From IMG/VR virus record IMGVR_UViG_3300040751_000095, positions 1 through 30,911 of that record: a DNA stretch of 30,911 bases; one strand, 5' to 3'. The DNA comes from a virus. The notes below the pieces were generated by a model. That model saw only the letters and a program-made list of their open reading frames with translations, did no database searches and was not told where the DNA came from. Of the stretch, positions 1-9,700 are shown one piece after another. The first letter of the stretch is position 1. Every line of letters begins with the position of its first letter. Made by a program: the position numbers and the translations under genes.

Positions 1-102
1 GATACACGTAAAGGTATCTGGACTACATTTGTAAAGGTAACAACAATCGCAATTATAACATTCATAGCTGGTGCAGTATGGATGCAGTTAGGGAATAAGT
101 AA
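1..102 (+). CDS. 3' end of a small membrane-protein gene (partial)
   Basis: The reading frame is open from the first base and stops at TAA 100-102, giving 33 C-terminal residues. After a short basic stretch (DTRKGIW) comes one hydrophobic segment of about 20 residues (VKVTTIAIITFIAGAVWMQL) and a short polar tail. This looks like a C-terminal membrane anchor. The next gene starts two bases after the stop, so it belongs to the same rightward virion operon. Function unknown; the N-terminus lies outside the window. Confidence 0.6.
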   Translation, partial: DTRKGIWTTFVKVTTIAIITFIAGAVWMQLGNK

Positions 103-104
103 TT

Positions 105-2372
105 ATGGCTAAGAAGTTTGCAGGGTTCACACCAGAACAGATGGGTAAGATTATACCTGAAATGCAGGGTATGCAGGCTGATGAACAAGCTGCTTACTTA
201 GCGTCACAGCCTGGTGCTGCTGCTCGTGTAGGTAAGATGGCAGAGGTAGCGCAGAAGCGTATTGGTATGGCTTATGGTGGCATGGCTACTAAGAAAGGCT
301 ATGCAGTAGGCGGTTTTGCAGATCAGAATCTAATTGATGGACCGCAAGTTGGCAAACCAGAAATTTATGACTTTTCGGTTGCACAACCAACCACTATGCC
401 TGTGGTTAGAGGTGGGGATCAGCCTCTTCCCGCACCCATGCCTACCGCAACTTTTGATCAAGATGAAGTTTTACGAAGACTTGGTAAACCAGTTAGTCCC
501 GCACTACGAGACTTGGATACAGCTAAGTCTGAAGTAATGGCATCAAACAAAGCTCTGCAGGATGCACTTGCTGCACAAAAAGCTAACCCTGAAGATAAAG
601 CTCTAGTAGACGCCGTGACTAAGGCACAGACTGAATTAAACGCAGCTGGTGGCAGGCTTACTCAAGCACAGAACCTATATAAAGTTGCAGGTATGCCCAG
701 TGCTACAGAGATTAAAGGTACAGCTGCTACAGACCCATCTAGGCTGGTAACTAAAGCAGATACAGCTACAGTGTCAGCCACGGATAAGGCTGCTGGTGAG
801 ATTGACCCTACTACAGGGCAGCTTACTGGTGATGCAGCTACTGCAGCCTTAACTAAGGCAGGTATTGCTCCTGAGGTTACAGCACCAGTAGAAAAAGAGG
901 CTGCTGTCTATGAGCCTGTAGAAGCTACTGCAGGTGTCGGCGTTGTAATGGATCGCCTTACTGCAGCAACAGGTAAACCTAGTGAAGAAGCTCTTGCTGA
1001 AGCTGCTCAGATGTCACCAGAAGATTTAGCCTCTTTAGGTCTATCTGTAGAGCAGATCCAAAAAGCTCGTACAGTTATAGCACCTGACGCACGTGTCGTA
1101 CAAGAAGGTGAGATGATTGAAGGCTCTACTGTTGACATGGAACGTGTCAAGAAAGAGACTAACTTTGAAGCTGCTACAGGCGCTCCTTCTACAGATGCTA
1201 CAGTACAGGGTCAGCTTACTGGCTTGATGGAGCAGTTTGAGGGTAGTGAGCCTCCTGCATGGGCAGCTGGTGCTATGCGTAATGCTGCTGCACAGATGGC
1301 TGCACGTGGGCTGTCTGCTTCCTCTATGGCTGGTCAGGCTATGATACAGTCAGCTATGGAGAGTGCGCTTCCTATTGCGCAGATTGACTCTGCTACCTTT
1401 GCTAAGTTTGAAGCCCAGAACCTGAGCAATAAGCAACAGGCTGCTATGTTTGCTGCAGAGAAACGTGCTGAGTTTCTTGGGTTAGAGTTTAACCAAGAGT
1501 TTCAAACTCGTGTATCTAATGCTGCTAAGATCTCAGACATTGCCAACATTAACTTTACTGCAGATCAACAGATCGCACTAGAGAATGCTCGTATGGCACA
1601 GACTGTAGACCTTACTAACTTAAATGCTACTAATGCTAAGATTATGGCTGATGCGGCTGCTCTTAATAACGTAGACATCACTAACCTAAACAACCGCCAG
1701 TCCTCTGCAGTACAAAACGCTCAAGCATTTCTACAGATGGACATGACTAACCTAGCTAACGAGCAGCAGACATCTGTATTCAAGGCTCAACAGCTTGCTA
1801 ATACATTGCTATCAGATACAGCAGCAGCGAACGCATCTAAGCAGTTTAACGCTACAAGTCAGAACCAGACAGACCAGTTCTTCTCTAGTCTTGCTGCTAA
1901 CGTTGCTCTGCATAACAATGAGCAGCTCAATGGCATGAACCGTTTTAATGCTGGTGAGGCTAACTCTATTGACCAGTTCAATGCTACTGCCAGAGAAGCA
2001 CGTAACCAGTTCAACTCTACAAACGCTCTAGTTATTGCACAGGCTAACGCTGCATGGTCTCAGGCTATCACTACTGCAGCCACTGCAGCACAGAACCAGA
2101 ATAACCGTGATGCAGCTATGTCATCTAACGAGTTCACTATGGCAGCATACAATGCTATTGTACAGGAAGAGCGTGACTTAGTTAGCTTTGTATTTAATGC
2201 AGCACAGAAACAACTGGATCGTGATGCAAGTATTACACTTCAGTCTTTGCAGAATGAATCCCAGAGACTTACTGACCAAGCTAACATTGATGTAGCTGGC
2301 GGTACAGGTGTGGGTACGATTATAGGCGCTCTAGGCCCAACCATTCTTAAAGGTGTATTTGGGTGGAGTTAA
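105..2372 (+). CDS. Large Ala/Asn/Gln-rich virion structural protein
   Basis: 755 residues, function not recognised. It is placed immediately upstream of a lysozyme-like virion protein and the large internal-type proteins, so a virion role is inferred. Residues 1-70 are small-residue rich and include MAYGGM (55-60) followed by KKGYAVGG. Residues about 130-210 look like charged helix. From about 450 to 700 the protein is strongly enriched in Asn, Gln, Ala and Thr with recurring short phrases (TNLN, TNLA, QFNAT, QFNST, NNRQSS), typical of a long helical or fibrous assembly. The last 20 residues are Gly-rich and hydrophobic (GGTGVGTIIGALGPTIL). Tail fibre, tail-tube-associated or ejected protein are all possible. 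No signal peptide is seen. An AGGG about 12 bases upstream is a weak ribosome-binding site. Confidence 0.8.
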   Translation: MAKKFAGFTPEQMGKIIPEMQGMQADEQAAYLASQPGAAARVGKMAEVAQKRIGMAYGGMATKKGYAVGGFADQNLIDGPQVGKPEIYDFSVAQPTTMPVVRGGDQPLPAPMPTATFDQDEVLRRLGKPVSPALRDLDTAKSEVMASNKALQDALAAQKANPEDKALVDAVTKAQTELNAAGGRLTQAQNLYKVAGMPSATEIKGTAATDPSRLVTKADTATVSATDKAAGEIDPTTGQLTGDAATAALTKAGIAPEVTAPVEKEAAVYEPVEATAGVGVVMDRLTAATGKPSEEALAEAAQMSPEDLASLGLSVEQIQKARTVIAPDARVVQEGEMIEGSTVDMERVKKETNFEAATGAPSTDATVQGQLTGLMEQFEGSEPPAWAAGAMRNAAAQMAARGLSASSMAGQAMIQSAMESALPIAQIDSATFAKFEAQNLSNKQQAAMFAAEKRAEFLGLEFNQEFQTRVSNAAKISDIANINFTADQQIALENARMAQTVDLTNLNATNAKIMADAAALNNVDITNLNNRQSSAVQNAQAFLQMDMTNLANEQQTSVFKAQQLANTLLSDTAAANASKQFNATSQNQTDQFFSSLAANVALHNNEQLNGMNRFNAGEANSIDQFNATAREARNQFNSTNALVIAQANAAWSQAITTAATAAQNQNNRDAAMSSNEFTMAAYNAIVQEERDLVSFVFNAAQKQLDRDASITLQSLQNESQRLTDQANIDVAGGTGVGTIIGALGPTILKGVFGWS

Positions 2373-2407
2373 AAGCTCACTATTTTATAACAGCAGGAAT
2401 AATACTA

Positions 2408-3643
2408 ATGACAAGTCTAACAGGCGGAAATGCCGCAGCCAACGACATCAGAAAACTCATGGAGCAGATCATAGCTGAGCGTGATGCTAAGTTTGCACCT
2501 AAACAAGAGGGCGGCGGGGTAGCTGGAGGCGGTATGTTTGATAAACCTGAAGTAAAAGCTAATGATGGTGACGTAATCACAGACCTGCTGGGTTATCTTG
2601 AGCAGAAGCGTACAGAAGTATTGGACTCGTATCAGTCTAAGGTTATGCGTGGATCAACTAAGCCCTTACCTAAACCTGAAGATATAGACGTGTCTAGCTT
2701 TCTGTCAGAAGCAGGATTGTCTTCACAGCCTGAACCGCTGACTTTTACCAGTGATACGGCTCCTGCGTTAGGTGAGCCGTCTTGGTCGCAGGTAGCAGAC
2801 AACGTATTTCTTGACCCCTCTAAAGAACCTGCAAAGCCTACGTTATCTGAAGGATTGCTCTCACGTGAAGACAAACCCGTAGAAGAATTAACAGATGATG
2901 AAAAGTTTTTACGAACAGGTAAGCTGCCTAAGGAAGGTCTTATGAGTCCTCCAGCTACAGATGATGATATGGGTTTACCTGATGACGATAACTATATGGG
3001 TGTTCTGGATGATGGGGCTACTCAAGATTTACTTGATAGAATAGCTATTGGAGAAGGGGCAGATCCTAGAAAACTTAAAGCCCAAGATAAGTATGGTATA
3101 GGGTCTACCGAGTATGACATGGTTTACGGTTATGGAAGTGTTTTAGCACCAGATAAACCTGTAACAGAGATGACAATGAAAGAACTTGAAACCTACCAAA
3201 GAAAGCTAATCAACGCAACAAAAGGTAAAGTAAAAGGTACAAAGAAAGGAACGAGTGCTGTAGGTAAGTACCAAGTAATAAAAACTTCTCTTTTTGGTGC
3301 AAATGGCACAGCAGAAAAACCACAGAAAAACTCTTGGGCAGATAAACTAGGGCTTACGGCTGATACTATCTACACCCCAGCAATACAAGAGAAGATAGGT
3401 TTATTAGCACTAAAGGAAGCAGGGTATAATTCTTATATCAACGGCAAGAGAAGTCAGGACTCCTTTCAAAATAAAATAGCTAACATATGGGCCTCTGTAG
3501 CAAAAGCAGATGGTACTGATAAGTATGGTCAGGGTATTCATACGGTAAAGAAAGATCTAGAGCCTATGTTTAAAGCTTTAGCACCTATTAAAACAGAAGA
3601 TACAGCAGTAGCTACTTCCTTGAGACCCAAGGCTAGACCCTAA
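2408..3643 (+). CDS. Virion-associated lysozyme-like (muramidase) protein
   Basis: Probably a peptidoglycan-cleaving virion protein used during entry. Residues 1-210 are acidic and low in complexity, a likely linker or structural part. Residues about 208-395 look like a phage lysozyme-fold domain: IAIGEG (candidate catalytic Glu216), YDMVYGYG (237-243), then SAVGKYQ (283-289), the order seen in phage muramidases of the 'AVGKYQ' type, with helices continuing to the end. The frame is open back to a GTG at 2363, but ATG 2408 has AGGAA eight bases upstream and is preferred, giving 411 residues. It sits among structural genes, which argues for a virion lysin rather than a soluble endolysin; no other lysozyme gene is in the window. 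Exact family unverified. Confidence 0.72.
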   Translation: MTSLTGGNAAANDIRKLMEQIIAERDAKFAPKQEGGGVAGGGMFDKPEVKANDGDVITDLLGYLEQKRTEVLDSYQSKVMRGSTKPLPKPEDIDVSSFLSEAGLSSQPEPLTFTSDTAPALGEPSWSQVADNVFLDPSKEPAKPTLSEGLLSREDKPVEELTDDEKFLRTGKLPKEGLMSPPATDDDMGLPDDDNYMGVLDDGATQDLLDRIAIGEGADPRKLKAQDKYGIGSTEYDMVYGYGSVLAPDKPVTEMTMKELETYQRKLINATKGKVKGTKKGTSAVGKYQVIKTSLFGANGTAEKPQKNSWADKLGLTADTIYTPAIQEKIGLLALKEAGYNSYINGKRSQDSFQNKIANIWASVAKADGTDKYGQGIHTVKKDLEPMFKALAPIKTEDTAVATSLRPKARP

Positions 3644-4065
3644 TGTTTGGCCTACCCCTAGAACTTATCACAATGCTGTTCTCTACCGTGTTAGGTGGAG
3701 TTATGTCTATGATAGGGCAGAACGCTAAGAATAAAGCAGAGCAACAGAAGCTACTCATTGGTGGTGTAACTGAAGCACGTAACGCTGGTAAGACTGACAA
3801 GCACTTCGCATGGACACGCAGGCTTATTGCTCTATCTGCAATCTTCTCAATTATAGTCTTGCCAAAGGCTGTCGCTGTATGGTATCCTGAGGTAAGCGTT
3901 ATCGTAGGCTATACAGAAGTACATGGCGGTTTATTCAACTGGATCTTTGGCGGTGATGGCACAGTAAAGTGGCAGGCTGCTAGAGGCTTCGTTATCACAC
4001 CCCTAGACACACACATCGTTTCCGCCATTGTAGGTTTATACTTTGGCGCAGGTTTCACTAAGTAA
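3643..4065 (+). CDS. Three-helix membrane protein, holin candidate
   Basis: 140 residues with three hydrophobic stretches: about 4-24 (LPLELITMLFSTVLGGVMSM), 60-83 (RLIALSAIFSIIVLPKAVAVWY) and 115-137 (FVITPLDTHIVSAIVGLYF). A basic polar loop (28-58, ending WTRR) separates the first two. This topology and size resemble three-TM holins such as those of gene-transfer-agent type, but I see no diagnostic motif. The start overlaps the preceding stop as TAATG, indicating coupled translation with the lysozyme-like protein, and pairing of a lysozyme gene with a holin would make sense. An inner-membrane partner for DNA ejection is the alternative. Confidence 0.7.
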   Translation: MFGLPLELITMLFSTVLGGVMSMIGQNAKNKAEQQKLLIGGVTEARNAGKTDKHFAWTRRLIALSAIFSIIVLPKAVAVWYPEVSVIVGYTEVHGGLFNWIFGGDGTVKWQAARGFVITPLDTHIVSAIVGLYFGAGFTK

Positions 4066-4076
4066 GGTATATTATA

Positions 4077-4640
4077 ATGGCTGCAACTACACTCTTTGAT
4101 GGCCCTATCCCAGGTCAGTCTTTAACAGACGAACCCAAGAACGCTCCATGGGAAAATCCTCCTATGTATGCAGATCCTATGGATGCTCTTGAGCATTATC
4201 TAAAGAAGCTGGGTGATGTAGATGCACAGGGCGAAGTTCTAACTATGCTTGACTTGGGTATTCCCGTAAGCGTTGTAGTTGACTCTATGTTATCTAGTGG
4301 TATTATGGATGGCATTCACTCTGTAGATGTAAAGCTACTGCTAAAGCCTCTCATGATTATTAACCTGACAGCTATCGCTGATGCAGCAGGGCTTGACTAT
4401 AAGAATACCATGGACGATTACCGTGATAAGGATGCAGAGGCTAAGAAGCAACGTATGGAAATTCTTGCTGCTAAACTGCAGGCTAAACTAGTGCAGGGTA
4501 AGAAGGCAACACCAAACGATCCAGGTGTAGAAATACAGGAAGATGTAGTAGAAGAACTTACTGCAGATGACATGGATACAGAAGAAACAATGACTGAAGA
4601 AGCACCTGCTCCTACAGGTCTCATGGCGAAGGAAGTTTAA
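4077..4640 (+). CDS. Acidic protein of the virion operon, function unknown
   Basis: 187 residues. Residues 1-45 are Pro-rich; 45-125 look folded and partly hydrophobic (ALEHYLKKLGDVDAQGEVLTML, VKLLLKPLMIINLTAIADAAG). The C-terminal third is a charged helix (KDAEAKKQRMEILAAKLQAKL) followed by a very acidic Glu/Thr-rich tail. AAGG lies about 9 bases before the ATG. It precedes two large internal-type proteins with only two bases to the next gene, so a small structural or assembly (scaffold or chaperone) role is likely. No family recognised. Confidence 0.75.
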   Translation: MAATTLFDGPIPGQSLTDEPKNAPWENPPMYADPMDALEHYLKKLGDVDAQGEVLTMLDLGIPVSVVVDSMLSSGIMDGIHSVDVKLLLKPLMIINLTAIADAAGLDYKNTMDDYRDKDAEAKKQRMEILAAKLQAKLVQGKKATPNDPGVEIQEDVVEELTADDMDTEETMTEEAPAPTGLMAKEV

Positions 4641-4642
4641 TC

Positions 4643-6715
4643 ATGGCATGGAGTGCATTTGCAGCAGGGTTTAGTAAGGGCTTTGGTACGGAGCTGTCTG
4701 AAGGTATTAAAGAACGCCGTAAGGAACAAAACAAATACGTAGATAATATGATGGATACAGCTAAGGCTTGGCAACCCAAGTTCCTTAAAGCTAATGCTGA
4801 TGTAGACGCTGACCTTGAGTTGATGAAGGTTATGAACACTGAGTTCAATATTTCAGAAGCAGAGTTTGTAGCCCTCGCTCAGAACTACGATATGAATGAC
4901 ATTTATACTAAGAGCGTAGAAGCTAGAGAAGCATTTAAGAAGGTTGGTCTTGACCCTAATGCTGTGAACCGTGATACTTTACTTACAGGTCTATCTCTGC
5001 CAAAAGACTTCTCTCTACCTGAGGGTATGACAGCTACAGATGCTATGCGTCAAATCCACCTGGGTTATGCAAAGAACTTGGCTGCAGATCCTAATAACAA
5101 GAGTGATGCACACCAGCAAAGTTCCTTCGCTAAGGCAGTAGCAGGGGTACTAATGTTAGACCCACGTTCTTCTGCTGAGAAGATTGCTAATCAGATGCAG
5201 GTGATGGGTACATCTGTAGAAGATCTTAATATGTTTGCTGCACAAGGTGGTGTTAAGGGTAAGCCTCTAGACAACGTAACTCGTACTGGTGCTTTTGTAC
5301 TGCCTAACACAGACTACACATCTGGATCTTTCAATACAACGCTAAGCGACTCTAGGAGAAGTCTCTATCGCACTATGCTGGACTTAACTGATCCAACTGC
5401 AACAGTGACTGATGCAAATTCAGCAGCCATACGGCTGGCTATAGGAGAGTCTAACAGTAAAAATATTAATGAAACAAACCTAGCTACCTTTATTGAGTCT
5501 GGTGCAGGTAAGTTTGGTCAGCTTGAGAAACAGCTTATCAATAAAGGTATGAGTATTGGCTTCAATACTAGGGGTATGCGTGACATGGCTCTTAGTGCAG
5601 TACGTGCTGAGATTAACACAGTAAATGAGTTAGACAATTTCTCTGAGGCTGTTAAGTCAGGTAAGGCTGTGGAGCTTATACTAGAGTCTGTAAGAGAGAC
5701 AGGCGAAGTTACTATGGAGACTATTGAAGCTATACTTGGTAGTGAAGTCACAGAGAGGGGCGGTGATGTTCCTAATGTAACAGGTGAAGGTGTAACAGCA
5801 GAAAACAACAGCCTATCAGATCTAGAAAATCTTCAAAGGGAAATGCAACCCACAGGACCACAACCCACAGGACCACAACCCGCTGAGCCAGCCGTTGTAA
5901 ATGGACCACCTGAATCCCGCAGTGCATCAAATATAGTAAATAACATTATAGGGAGAAACTCTGGATCTCTACCAGAGTCAGCTACTGCTAAGATTACTAA
6001 GGATGAACCTGCTTCACCAGAGGTTGTTTTAATAGCTAAAAAACTTGCAGTACCTGTAGAAGACGATTCACCTGTAGTTAGTACTAATACAGATACGAGT
6101 CCTAGAGTTGCACCATTCATGAAAAGAACCATGGACCCTGTAGCAGATCTGCTGGAGAAACCTACTAAAGCACTAGCTGATAGTATTGAGGGTCCAGTAC
6201 GTAAGCTTTCTTCAATTATTAAGCAGCCTGCAGAGTCAGCTAACTCTATCCTTAACAACTACATGAAGCCTTTAAAGGATGCTATTGCTAAAGGTAGAAA
6301 TGGAGATTCTAAGGATGTTAGCTTAGGTGATCTATTTAGCGATTGGTTTAGCACAACATTCCCTGGCGCTAAGCTGCCATCTAATCCTCTAGAAACAGTT
6401 GACTTTATTGCAGGTACAATGAGTTCTGACTTTGAAGCTGACCCTACAGGTGATACACCTCCTACAGTACTAGATATTGTACCTAAGGACCAAGCATTTG
6501 AAATTCTTGTATATGGTGCATTAGACACTGCTATGAAGCAAGGGGTTAAGTTTCAAGATAACGACACGGCAAAGCAGTGGTTATATGACTTCCTTGAGAA
6601 AGAAGAGGACTTTCTTATTAAGACAGGTCTAGCTAATGAGGAAACAGGGGAATACCCTAATGAGAAAACTATAGATCTTATTGCAAATATCCTTAAAATT
6701 GGCTACGGGAGCTAA
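4643..6715 (+). CDS. Large internal/ejection-type virion protein
   Basis: 690 residues, unrecognised by motif. The N-terminal 400 residues are mixed helical and charged. Residues about 395-480 are Pro/Ser/Thr-rich and probably disordered, containing two exact 15-bp DNA repeats that encode PTGPQ twice. The C-terminal 200 residues are folded-looking (SLGDLFSDWFSTTFPGAKLP, then an acidic helical end). Position and size just before a 1149-residue protein mirror the gp15-gp16 pair of T7-like phages, so a role in the internal core or ejection apparatus is inferred from order only. AAGGA upstream of ATG 4643 is a good ribosome-binding site. Confidence 0.75.
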   Translation: MAWSAFAAGFSKGFGTELSEGIKERRKEQNKYVDNMMDTAKAWQPKFLKANADVDADLELMKVMNTEFNISEAEFVALAQNYDMNDIYTKSVEAREAFKKVGLDPNAVNRDTLLTGLSLPKDFSLPEGMTATDAMRQIHLGYAKNLAADPNNKSDAHQQSSFAKAVAGVLMLDPRSSAEKIANQMQVMGTSVEDLNMFAAQGGVKGKPLDNVTRTGAFVLPNTDYTSGSFNTTLSDSRRSLYRTMLDLTDPTATVTDANSAAIRLAIGESNSKNINETNLATFIESGAGKFGQLEKQLINKGMSIGFNTRGMRDMALSAVRAEINTVNELDNFSEAVKSGKAVELILESVRETGEVTMETIEAILGSEVTERGGDVPNVTGEGVTAENNSLSDLENLQREMQPTGPQPTGPQPAEPAVVNGPPESRSASNIVNNIIGRNSGSLPESATAKITKDEPASPEVVLIAKKLAVPVEDDSPVVSTNTDTSPRVAPFMKRTMDPVADLLEKPTKALADSIEGPVRKLSSIIKQPAESANSILNNYMKPLKDAIAKGRNGDSKDVSLGDLFSDWFSTTFPGAKLPSNPLETVDFIAGTMSSDFEADPTGDTPPTVLDIVPKDQAFEILVYGALDTAMKQGVKFQDNDTAKQWLYDFLEKEEDFLIKTGLANEETGEYPNEKTIDLIANILKIGYGS
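5849..5878 (+). repeat. Two in-frame 15-bp tandem copies (PTGPQ)
   Basis: CCCACAGGACCACAA occurs twice head to tail, followed by a further CCC. It lies in the Pro-rich linker of the 690-residue protein and adds five residues per copy without breaking the frame. Such units expand or contract easily by slippage. Confidence 0.9.
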
Positions 6716-6717
6716 GA

Positions 6718-9700
6718 ATGGCTGGAACTAAACAGTACTACACAGAGGAAAACATGCGGGGCAAGAAGCTCTCAGACTTTGCCTCTGATGTAGACTTCAT
6801 TGAGGACAGTGTTACCTTCCTTAAGTCTAACCGTAAGGGTTATACAGACGAAGACTTCGCTAATATGAATGGTGAGGATGTAGTTAACGAGGTGCTAGAA
6901 CACTTCCGCTGGGCTAATACAAACGAAGTTAGTATGGCTAAAGACTTCAGCTACATCAAGGATGACAAAACACCAGAAGATCATAAGCAAGCATACGGGC
7001 GTCTACTCTTTGCATTTGATAACGCAGATGGTGAAGGTATCTGGGATGACCATGGTAAGGCTGTACGTGATTATGTAACTGGTGCTGCATCTGCCCCTAG
7101 TACTGTAGGTTCTGTTGTTGCAGGTATGTTTACTGGTGGTACAGGTGCTGCAGCTATTCAGAGCAGTAAGGCTGCTGCTCAGGTTGCTATACGTGCTGCT
7201 GCTAAGAAGTACCTGAAACGTGCTGCGCTGGGCGGTCTGTTAGATGGCAGTGTAGCTGCTGGATCTCAGCTTGGTCTAGAGGCTACTAAGGCAGACGCTG
7301 GTGATACCATTGAGGAAGAGTATGACATCAACTACAAGAATGTAGCTGCTGCTGGTGCTATTGGTGGTACTCTAGGTTTTGGTGTTAACGTAGGTGCTGC
7401 TGCCTTACAGAAGAGCGGTGCTAATAAGCTTGTAGATACACTTGATAAAGGGCGTCAGGCACAGGCAGATCGTATTGCAGAGGCTGCAGAGAAGGCTAAG
7501 ATTAAGCTGGATGTTGTATCTAAGAACAAAGAAAAGAAAGAGCTTGCTGATGAAGTAATTGGCAAAATGCTATTCGCTATTGATCCTAAGCTTGTCGATG
7601 AGGGTATGAAGGCTAAGGTAGACATCCTAAGTGCAGACCTTCCTGACGGACTTATAGCTGGTCTTGACCGTAAGAAGATACAGATCTTAGGTGCAGCTGC
7701 ATTTGATCTAGCAGAAGAGCTAAAGATTAAACCAGGTAAAGGTGTTCGTATCACAGAGCAACTTGCTAATATTATGGAGACTCCAGGTGGTAGTGGTACT
7801 GCTAGAGAGATCTTTGATCGTGTACGTAAAGAGTATGGCTTGAGTCCACGTGAGCTGTCAGCTGTCTATGCTGCTGAAGTATCAGAGGCTGCTAAGATCT
7901 TGGTAGGTCAGAAGAACCTAAAGAATAACTTAGGTGGTACAGTTAAGCCTGTTGATGCTGACAAGTTTAAAGCAAAGCTTGATGCTCTGTATGAGCAGGG
8001 TATGTCACGCCTTAGTGGTGAGGATGCCAAGGTTCTAATTGAGGCTCAAGAACAGGGTGGCGGTATTGCAGGCAGTACATGGCGTACTTTCCGTAGAGCA
8101 GAAGATTTACGCAGAGCCTTAATGACATCCCAGCCTACCACTACAATGCGTAACAACATCTTTGGTGTTGCTATGGGTGCAATAGATATGGTTGACCAAG
8201 TGGGTATCAACCTTGTACGTAAAGCTCGTGGTAAAACGGATACATACGAAGGCTTGCAGGGTGCAGCAGATGTAATGTCATATTTGACTAAAGACGCCTA
8301 CGTTGCAGACGCTGTTACTGCAATGTTAACAGACGTTGCCCCTGAGAAGATGTCTAAAGTATTCTACCAAGCAGCGCAGGCAGAGGCAGGGACTAGCGCT
8401 GATTCAGGTTTCGCTAAAGTAGGTGGTTTCTTTAACAAGCTAAACACAGTATCGGATCACGTATTCAAGAAGGCGGTAGTTGTAGGCTCTATTGATCGTT
8501 CACTAAAGCGTCTTAATGATCCTAAGCTAGGCACTAGCGTTATGGATATGCTAGAGAAGGGTACAATAGCTGAGCTACCAGAAGACATTCTTCAGGATGC
8601 TCTAGATGAAAGCTTAGAGTTTACCTTCCAGAAACGCCTAGGTGGTAAAGGTTCTAGCGCTGAGAGCAAAGCAGCTAAATCTGTAGTAGATTTTATTACC
8701 CGTAGTGGACTTACAGTACTTATACCCTTTCCTCGCTACCTTGCTTCACAGGCAAAACACATTAGTGATTACACAGGTCTGACTATTGCTAGGCGTTTAG
8801 CTACAGGTAGCGACATTGCAGATAAAGAGTTTGCCAAGGCTATGACAGGTTTTGTTGTAGGATTAGGCCACTTGAAAGTGCAGCAAGCAAATGTAGCTAA
8901 TGATCGTGACTGGTTTGAGTGGGAGGATGGTAGAACACGTAAGGATGCACAGGCTGCACTTGGCCCACAGGCCTACAACGCTTTCATGATGCACCAAGTA
9001 GCACGTGCTATGGAGGGTCTGCCTACTAAGCTACCTAATACACCTTTCTCTGAGTGGGATGGTGATACAGGAGCCTTTGTAAAAGACTCTCTTAAGCTGT
9101 TGGCTGGTAGTGAGTTCCGCCCTAATAGTGGACTCGTTACTAAGCTATCTAAGGCGTTAGACACAGGTAGCTGGAGGCCTGTAGGTGAAGAGCTAGGCGA
9201 TTACTTTTCTGCTTTCACTTACCCTGCTGCTGCAGTCAAGGACTTCTATGGTCAGTTTGACCCGCTATCTACCTACTTCCCAGAGACACGTGATGGGTTA
9301 ATGTCTTACACAAACATGGTAGAGCATGATGTAGAATTTCCTATTAACATGCAGCTGGGTTTGTTCCGCCGTATCACACGACAGCTGCCTGACTTTCCTG
9401 CAGCAAACAATGGTGAGAAGGGTATGCTTGAGTTCTTCCGTAGCTCTACAGCAGTCAATTACCAATCAAAGTACAACAAAGAAGCTGACCGTGCAGGTCT
9501 AGGCTACGATGCCCTACGCTTTGATGTGTTTGGTGATGGACCTATTCGTGCCTTAGATCCTCTGCTTAAACAGCTTACAGGTTTTGCTAGTAAGCCTATT
9601 AAGAATGACCTACAGCGTGAGATTACACGTCTACAGCTTGACCCCTTTACTCTGTACAATCCCTACAGAGAGAAGAACACCGCTGTAACTCTTATGACAG

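Noticed and set aside
334-537. 67-codon plus-strand frame inside the 755-residue gene
   Set aside because: Alternate frame of a confident gene with no own ribosome-binding site.
5518-6528. Minus-strand frames within the 690-residue structural gene
   Set aside because: Ser/Thr-rich antisense artefacts with no start signal, on the strand opposite a complete rightward operon.
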